Source: Notolepis coatsorum (lineage: Eukaryota > Chordata > Actinopteri > Aulopiformes > Paralepididae). Taken from it: a stretch of DNA of 64,000 nucleotides. The notes under the pieces are model-generated. The model searched no databases. It saw only the letters and a program-made list of their open reading frames with translations, and was not told the DNA's origin. The first letter of the stretch is position 1, and every line of letters starts with the position of its first letter. The position numbers were made by a program, and so were the translations under genes. Positions 57,244 to 64,000 of the stretch are shown piece after piece. Location: NCBI GenBank assembly GCA_963971535.1, contig OZ020587.1, forward strand, positions 156,885,377-156,949,376, read 5' to 3'.

Positions 57244-57426
57244 TGTAATAATGTAAAGGTCCAGTCCAAATGTTCTTTTGTGATGTTTATTTCACGCTGT
57301 CAAAAGCAATACAGGTCAAGTGCAACACACAGCTGTTACTCATTATACTACCTAAGTAGGTGTGTCTCATAGGACACTGCAGGTGAAGGTCTGACTGACG
57401 TAACCCGGTGAACCCCCATTATAACA
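57244..57426 (-). repeat. 3' LTR of gypsy copy C
   Basis: 183 bases, plus-strand view TGTAATAATG...CATTATAACA, followed by a pyrimidine-rich stretch (CCCTTCCCCCAT), the complement of the polypurine tract. Unusually short LTR. Confidence 0.88.
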
Positions 57427-58710
57427 ATCCCTTCCCCCATAGTCTTGAAATATCATTGGTATACATTTTTTAAGCTTAATCTCAGCTACAAGGTAGGGGG
57501 TAGACTGCCCCTCCTCCAGACACCCAAGGGGATTATTAATCCCTGCATTAAAATAAGTGGGTGCCTGCCTAACTCTACCTGGATAACGTCGTCCTATTCC
57601 TGGACCCGGTTCCGGAGGCCTCAGCACGACTGCCTCGGGTGCAGGAGGTTCCGGAGGCCTCAACACGACTGCCTCGGGTGCAGGAGTCTCTGACCCTGGA
57701 TGGACTGCTTCTTGTGGTGAAAAGCTCTCCGGTAGACTTGCTGGCGTGGTGTTTTGATCATAACATGGACGCATCTGATCCTGATGACGTCTCACCAACT
57801 TGCCGTCCTTTTGTGTCACCTTCCAAGACACTGGACCGGTCCTCTCTGTGAGTGTTGCGGGAATCCACTTCTGGCCTGAGTACCCTCTCACATAGACGGA
57901 GTCAGACTCTGTGAACATCCTGTCCCTGACATGCTTGTCATGCTGCTCTTTTTGTTTGTCCTGATTTAGTCCAACTCTATTCGCTAGTGAAGGACGCACT
58001 AGATCCAACTGAGTTCTGATTCTCCGGTTCATGAGTAGCTCAGCTGGCGTAGCTCCGGTTGTGGTCTGAGGGGTTGATCGGTACTTAAACAAGAACCTGG
58101 ATAGCTTTGTCTCCACACTACCCTCCCCCATCTTCTTGATGCCCTCCTTGAACACCCGCACTGCACGCTCAGCACAGCCATTCGAAGAAGGATGGTATGG
58201 TGCTGTTGTCACATGCTTTATGCCGTTTTTTCTTAGGAAGTGTTTGAACTCTGCACTAACCAGACTTGGTCCATTATCACTAACCAGGACTGCTGGGATT
58301 CCATGGGTGGCAAACATTCTCCTCAATTTCTCCACTGTCATGGATGAAGTAATAGACTGCATTGGGTGAGCCTCAATCCACTTTGAATAGGCATCAATGA
58401 CTATTAGAAACATCTTTCCATATACTGGCCCACAAAAATCCACATGCAGCCTCATCCAAGGTTGGTCTGGCCACTCCCACGGGTGTAAAGGTGCTGCTGC
58501 TGGGGCGGCTTGGTTCAACTGACACGAATGACAGCTGCGCACTGCTGACTCTAAATCTGCATCCATGTTTGGCCACCACACATAACTGCGGGCCAATGTT
58601 TTCATTCTTGAGACCCCTGGATGAGCCTCATGAAGCTCCCTGATCATAGTCTGTCTTCCTTGTGGTGGTATTATCACTCTACTTCCCCACAGGATGCACC
58701 CGTCCTCCAC
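57427..58710 (-). CDS. gypsy copy C integrase region
   Basis: HHCC domain (LHEAHPGVSRMKTLARSYVW, then CHSCQLNQ), core with LHVDFCGPVYGKMFLIVIDA, LVSDNGPSLVSAEFKHFLRK and YHPSSNGCAERAVRVFKEG holding D, D and E, then a basic, proline-rich C-terminus with PPEPPAPEAVVLRPPEP. This is the K02A2.6-like gypsy type common in animals. Part of a fossil element. Confidence 0.88.
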
Positions 58711-58770
58711 ACTCAGTTCATATTGTCATCTCGTGTAAGGCTGTATTTCTGGGTCTGTGCTCTGTGAGGG

Positions 58771-60385
58771 TCAGGAGCCCTGCAACAACCACTGATGGAC
58801 CCTGGACAGGATAGGGTCCCGACGAGTCCAGTCTCGGATGTTTTTTACCTGCAGTGGTGTACCATTCATAAGCTCCATAAGCAGCACCACCTCTTCCTCC
58901 TGTGGTACATTTCCGGGCTTTATGGGCAGTGGGAGTCTGCTCAGTGCGTCTGCATTCCCGTTTTTTGAGCCCTCCTTATACTCCAAGGTGTACTCATAGG
59001 CGGCTAAAATTAATGCCCATCTTTGCATTCTGGCTGCCGCAAGCTGTGGGATGCCCTTACTCTCTCCCAAAAGGCCTAGTAGTGGTTTGTGATCCGTCGC
59101 AATAGTGCAGTGTTTTCCAAACAGATACTGGTGGAATTTCTTTAGACCAAAAATGATAGACAGCGCCTCTTTCTCTAGCTGTGAATAGCCCCGTTCTGCT
59201 GATGACAGTGACCGGGACATGTATCCGATTGGCCTGTCGGAGCCATCTGGAAACCGGTGTGATAATACTGCTCCGACGCCATAAGGTGATGCATCACAAG
59301 CCAAGTAGAGCGGCTTTGTCTCATCAAAGTGCACTAATAATGTTTCAGACTGGAGGCACTTTTTTGCCTCCTCAAATGCCTGGGTCTGACATTTTCCCCA
59401 TCTCCATGGGATCTCTTTTCTCAAAAGCTTGTGTAGTGGCTCCAATATGGTCGACACATTTGGCAGGAACTTGTGATAATAGTTTAGCATGCCCAGAAAA
59501 GACTTTAACTGTGTCTGGTCAGTCGGCTGTGGGGCATTTACAATGGCCTGTACCTTGTCAGCCACTGGTTGAATCCCTTTGTGGTTAATTCGATAACCCA
59601 GGTAAACCACCTCTGGTACCATGAACACACATTTGTCTCTCCTCAGACGCAGTCCTGCAGCTGAGAGTCTCTTCAGCACTACCTCTAAGTTGTATAGATG
59701 GCTGGCATCGTCGTCACCGGTCACCAGAATATCATCTATTCTCACCACCACCTGGGGAAGGCCTTGTAGTAGGTTATCCATGGTGCGCTGGAATATGCCT
59801 GGTGCTGATGACACCCCATAGGGTAGCCTGGTGTACTGAAACAGACCCCGGTGGGTGTTTATTGTTGTGAATTTCTTAGATTCTTCATTCAGTGGGAGCT
59901 GTTGATAGGCCTGTGACATGTCCAATTTTGTGAATTTCTGTCCCCCCCCTAATACCGCCAGCAAGTCCTCTGTTTTAGGAATAGGGTAGTTGTCCAACTT
60001 GGACACTGGATTCACTGTCACTTTATAGTCACCACATATTCGGGTTGTCTTGTCTGGTTTTAGTATGGGCACTATGGGAGCTGCCCACTCTGAAAAATCC
60101 ACAGGCTCAATTATGCCTGCCCTCTCCAATCTGACCAACTCTGTCTCTACTTTCTCTTTGAGAGCATAGGGTAATGGCCTGGCTTTAAAATACCGTGGCT
60201 TGGCTTCTGGGTCCACATATATCTTGGCTGTAGCCCCTATTAAAGTGCCCAGCTCGCCTTTAAAAACATCCTCATGTTGTGCTAGCAGAGCATTTAACTC
60301 CTGCTGCTGACCTATCTGTAGTCTGAAAATGGCTCTCCAGTCTAGCCGCATAGCTTTGAGCCAATTTCTCCCCATCAGATTAGGC
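58771..60385 (-). CDS. gypsy copy C reverse transcriptase and RNase H region
   Basis: Reverse transcriptase blocks WAAPIVPILKPDKTTRICGD, FTKLDMSQAYQQLPLNEESK, LPYGVSSAPGIFQRTMD and the catalytic box RIDDIL (near 59735), then RNase H with LYLACDASPYGVGAVLSHRF (near 59260-59320), EKEALSIIFGLKKFHQYLFG and TDHKPLLGLL. Both enzymes are needed to turn the RNA into DNA. Part of a fossil element. Confidence 0.88.
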
Positions 60386-60515
60386 CAGTGGAGGCTGCTT
60401 ACCAAATTTTTAGGTGAAGCACAAATTATTATATTATATTATATATTAAATTATATTTTTAAAACATCTCCCACTGTGTGTCAGTGGTCAGTGGACACAG
60501 ATGAAAACATATTAA

Positions 60516-60735
60516 CATTAGGTGACAGCGCACCTGACCAGATGAAATCATATTAGGCGACAGCGCACCTGACCAGATCAAAACATATTAAGTGACAGCG
60601 CACCTGATCAGATCAAAACATTTTAGGTGACAGCGCACCTGATCAGATCAAAACATTTTAGGTGACAGCGCACCTGATCAGATCAAAACATTTTAGGTGA
60701 CAGCGCACCTGACCAGATCAAAACATATTAGGTGA
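60516..60735. repeat. 35-bp tandem repeat
   Basis: About six units of 35 bases (TTAGGTGACAGCGCACCTGA, then TCAGATCAAAACA). Each unit holds GGTGACAGCGCACC, a short imperfect palindrome. Confidence 0.92.
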
Positions 60736-61200
60736 AGGTGACAAGGAAGCCACAGACTCATACCCCCCCGACACTCAACTAACCGCCTCGGACAGTCCTT
60801 CATACCAGTGGCCATCAGGCTCCACAACAGTGGGCAGCAACTGCTGCCAGACATCGACCTGGGACTTATAGGAACCCAAGGAGGACAACTTACACTACCT
60901 TAGGCATACTGCACCTTATGTGGATACTGTGATACTGTGAATAATGAATAATGTATATTTCAGTTAGTTAGATAGTAAATTATAACACTACCTTATGCAT
61001 ACTGCACCTTATGTGACACTGTGAAAATATATTTCAGTTAGTTAGATAGTAAATTATATTGACTATCTAATATCTATATATTTGTTTACACTGCTTGTGT
61101 TGTTTTCACTACCTGTACCACCCCCCCCCTTCCCCCATGCTGCTATGATGCCTGAATTTCCCCAAGGGGATCAATAAAGGAATATCTTATCTTATCTTAA
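60736..61200 (+). pseudogene. Rex1-like LINE 3' end
   Basis: Begins with the last codons of the reverse transcriptase (SYQWPSGSTTVGSNC in one frame), then 3' UTR with TGCACCTTATGT repeats and the end CCCCAAGGGGATCAATAAAG plus TATCT steps. 5'-truncated. Confidence 0.6.
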
Positions 61201-61710
61201 AAGGAAAGATGAAATTCCCTACCTGGGTTCCATCCTATAGAGGCAAATCATTCCTGTGACAAAATGGGATCCAATGTAATAAAACTAAGTCAACCAACGA
61301 ACTAGATTCCTGTACCGGATCTCCTCTCTGGTAAACAAGAATACCTTGAAGACTCTAACAGGAGCACTCATTCAAGGGTACTACGACTATGCTTGCACCT
61401 CATGGTACCAAAGCACCTCAAAGGCACTAAAAACAAGATTACAAACATCACAAAACAAACTGGTCAGACTACTGCTTGACCTTACTCCTAAAACCCACCT
61501 CACCCCTGCCCACTTTGACAACCTAGGATGGCTTAGAGTAGACGACAGAGTACAGCAACTTGCAATGGGCCTGGTCTACAAGATACACTACACCACTAAG
61601 ATACCCATGTGCATGTCGGAATACTTCCCAAAGGTCAGTGAATACCACGACCACAACACCAGAGGGAGTTCCACAAATCATGTTCAACCCAGATAAAATA
61701 ATAAAAAAAA
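61201..61710 (+). pseudogene. LINE reverse transcriptase C-terminus (L2/CR1/I-like)
   Basis: 116 open codons. LTGALIQGYYDYACTSWYQS, then TSKALKTRLQTSQNKLVRLL, FDNLGWLRVDDRVQQLAMGL and EYHDHNTRGSSTNHVQP: the thumb and C-terminal end, with the conserved Y..C..WY and HNTR elements. 5' truncation removes the catalytic part. Ends in an A-rich tail. Confidence 0.75.
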
Positions 61711-62088
61711 AAAAAAAAATAGTCATAACTTAGAAATGAGATTGCATAGGTCTATGAATCGATATCGCGATTCTGTTTTGATTAATTGCCCAGCCCTACA
61801 GTGTGTACAGTAAGTTAGCTTGGTGATTATCATTGTGATGTAGGCTAAGCTGGCTAGCTACTGTTAGCATACAAGCTTTTACAAACACTAGCCTACTTAC
61901 TTTTTCATCCACAACGTTTTTTCTGATCCAGATGCATAAGTCCACTTCTTCATGTTGCTCAGTTGCTGGATTATACTTCGGTCCTAATGTTGGCGCAAAG
62001 TTTAATTTAGCCTGACTTTACTTGTTATAGCTGTACAGCTTACTTCTACTAAACAACAACTAAACTACTTCCTTGCTCTTTCAAACAG

Positions 62089-62325
62089 TCAAAATGGGTC
62101 CATCTGCAGGGTCGGAGGTTAGGTTTAGCTCTGGCCAATCTCAAGTTTCTCAAGTTTCTTTATTAGTTGTCATACAGAAGTACAGAATACTTTTATACAA
62201 AATGCTTATTTCTGTTACATTTTGTATAAAAGTATTCTGTACTTCTGTATGACAACTAATAAAGAAACTTGAGAAACTTGAGATTGGCCAGAGCTAAACC
62301 TAACCTGCAGATGGACCCGTTTTGA
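62089..62325. repeat. long palindrome, 88-bp perfect arms
   Basis: 62117-62204 and 62218-62305 are exact reverse complements with a 13-nt loop. Outside them about 21 more bases per side pair with one mismatch, after an unpaired stretch of about 7 bases on the left arm. The arms contain a LINE-tail motif (AAAGAAACTTGAGAAACTTG). Confidence 0.93.
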
Positions 62326-62803
62326 CTTTGCAATGCAGCGATCTCTGATTGGATTTGCAAGGCTGCCAATCATATTCAACCTCCATGTATTGGATGGCAA
62401 GGGATGTCAATCATTCAATCCTCCATTCAATGGCAAGAGTTTAACTGCACAGACCGTGCTTAGACGAAGTTAATAGCCTATTTCGATTGGCTGTTATTTA
62501 TTATTTATATAACATTGGGTCACACCTGTGAAGTTTTCTTCTCGAATAATTACTGCAGTCATTACTGCAGTGCAGGCCTGCTCAGAGCTGTCAATTTTGG
62601 CCATTTTTTTAAAAGAAAAAATTCACTGGCATTTTTTTTTACAGAGGAAAACTTTTCTAATAAAAAAATATAAAATAATAATAATAAAACAATTTTTTTT
62701 ATATATATAAATAAAATAAATGTATATATTATGTAAATTAATAATAATTATGAATTATGAGTGAATTTGTGTTTCACGTGTTGTCATAGAGAAACCTCCA
62801 CTG

Positions 62804-63815
62804 GATTAGGCCCCTCCCCTTTTACCACCAGCAATGCTAATTTCTTGGTCTGCCCTTTGTAGGTGACTTGTGCGTGCATCTTGCCTAACACTCCTACTCT
62901 GTCTCTGGTGTATGTGTACAGTTTTATTTTTGTTTGATGGAGTGGCCCCCCTCCCATCTTAGTGTAGGTTTCCTCACTCATAATAGTCATACCTGCACCA
63001 GTGTCTACTTCAAAGTCAATGTCATGTCCATTCACCGACACTTGCTCTCTGTATGGCTCCACTCTCTCTCCATCATCCAGATTATACAGATTGTGTGTAT
63101 AATCCTCCTCTTCATACTCCATTGTGTGGGTTTCACCCAGTCCATTTCCCCGGTTCTGTCTGGGCTGTCTGACCTGCCGGGGGCTGCGGCATTTTCTAGC
63201 TAAATGTCCGCGTCTTTGGCAGTTGTGACAAACTGCATCTATGAATCGGCAATCCGCCGGCCCGTGATTTCCTCCACATCTGTAACATCCGATTCCTGCC
63301 GACGGTGGTCTGCGCTCCGGTGCTGCAGGTTGTAGTTGTAATTTATGAATGGGTCCCTCCACTCCCGTTTGCTGCAGCTCCGCGATATCTTTAGCCGCTG
63401 TTTCCATAGTGATGGCCAACTCAATAGCCCTGGCCAACGTGAGTCTGTCATCCGGTTCTGTTAACAGACGCCTTTGAATGCGATCGTCATTTATCCCGCA
63501 CACCAGTCTGTCTCGAATCATGTCATTTAACGTAGCGCCAAACCCACAATGTTCAGTGATTCTCTTCAGCTCGGCTACAAATGATGACACAGACTGTCCT
63601 TGCTGTCTCGTTTTCGAATGAAATTTAAAACGCTCCACAATGGCACTGGGTTTAGGCGTGAAGTGATCACTCAACAGTTTCAATAGCCCCGTCAAGTCCG
63701 AATCTCCTGGCTTACCCGGCAGACACAAATCGTGCAGCAGAGCGTAGACTTTTCCTCCACATGCACTCAGGAATATGGCTCGCTTCTGTCCTGCATTTGT
63801 GATCTTGTTAGCCAC
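62804..63815 (-). CDS. gypsy copy C gag and protease region
   Basis: Gag core with SKTRQQGQSVSSFVAELKRI and the CGFG and RDRLVCGI motifs of the Retrotrans_gag family, two zinc knuckles (CYRCGGNHGPADC and CHNCQRRGHLARKC, about 63186-63282), and an aspartic protease with FEVDTGAGMTIMS (near 62985-63025). Gag packages the RNA and protease matures the polyprotein. Part of a fossil element. Confidence 0.88.
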
Positions 63816-63878
63816 AAAGTAGAATTTTTCTAACGTTCGGCCAAAACTCCAAGCTGTTTAGTTCATCCTCGTCGCCAA

Positions 63879-64000
63879 TGTAATAATGTAAAGGTCCAGT
63901 CCAAATGTTCTTTTGTGATGTTTATTTCACGCTGTCAAAAGCAATACAGGTCAAGTGCAACACACAGCTGTTACTCATTATACTACCTAAGTAGGTGTGT
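63879..64000 (-). repeat. 5' LTR of gypsy copy C, cut by the window end
   Basis: First 122 plus-strand bases of the LTR, identical to 57244-57365. Confidence 0.9.

Larger units (their letters stand above)
60386..62803. mobile_element. hAT element carrying older repeat fragments, inside gypsy copy C
   Basis: Tips CAGTGGAGG and CCTCCACTG with a perfect 8-bp duplication GATTAGGC (60378-60385 and 62804-62811). Inside, in order: a 35-bp tandem repeat (60516-60735), a Rex-like LINE 3' end (60736-61200), an L2-like LINE fragment (61201-61710), one tip of another hAT (near 61740-61800), and a long palindrome (62089-62325). No transposase found. Confidence 0.82.
57244..64000 (-). mobile_element. Ty3/gypsy LTR retrotransposon (copy C), runs off the window
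   Basis: Gypsy fossil antisense to gpr155. Plus-strand order: 3' LTR (57244-57426), integrase, RNase H and reverse transcriptase, protease and gag, primer binding site (TGGCGACGAGGATGAAC just inside the 5' LTR), 5' LTR (from 63879). The 122 LTR bases that can be compared are identical, so insertion was very recent. A hAT (60386-62803) sits inside the element between protease and reverse transcriptase. Apart from that it looks nearly whole, with about two breaks. Confidence 0.9.

Overview
The window is teleost fish DNA, judged from the host gene and from the mix of transposon families (BEL/Pao, Ty3/gypsy, many hAT and TTAA-flanked elements, L2/Rex-like LINEs, tRNA-headed SINEs). I cannot name the species. 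One host gene is visible: gpr155, the lysosomal cholesterol sensor also called LYCHOS, on the plus strand. Its first coding exon is at 1055-1490. Later exons lie at 11595-11643 (5' part lost in a 200-N gap), 13522-13742, 44773-44941 and 45839-45994. All have GT-AG boundaries and compatible phases, and together they give the start of the PIN-like transporter domain. The remaining exons lie beyond position 64000, so everything else here is 5' flank or intron.

Intron 1 (1491 into the gap) holds LINE tails, a TTAA-flanked palindromic MITE and a BEL/Pao retrotransposon (2709-10696). The short intron 11644-13521 holds a shrunken hAT copy and a CACT microsatellite. The 31-kb intron 13743-44772 is a nest of elements: a young gypsy element (14210-21467); a hAT (21959-24596) hosting another hAT and a TTAA element; a hAT made largely of a 73-bp tandem repeat (25344-32584), itself hosting a structurally whole but non-coding LTR element with 2.24-kb LTRs (25765-32225); a 2.4-kb near-perfect tandem duplication (31460-36271); a hAT transposase remnant; L1- and Rex-like LINE pieces; a solo BEL LTR (39205-40538); SINEs and several microsatellites. 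A 320-bp hAT MITE ends 66 bp before the exon at 44773.

The last intron (45995 to beyond the end) holds LINE 3' ends, a badly decayed DIRS-like relic, a G-rich minisatellite, a 32-bp minisatellite that grew inside a LINE coding sequence and was then split by a Harbinger MITE (55252-56715), and a very young gypsy element (57244 to beyond 64000). That element is interrupted by a 2.4-kb hAT insert carrying an 88-bp perfect palindrome.

The best candidates for something not yet described are the non-coding LTR element built from tandem-repeat blocks, the minisatellite born from a LINE reading frame, and the mobile hAT that carries older repeat debris and a long palindrome. I see no bacterial-type system, CRISPR array, tRNA or rRNA gene.
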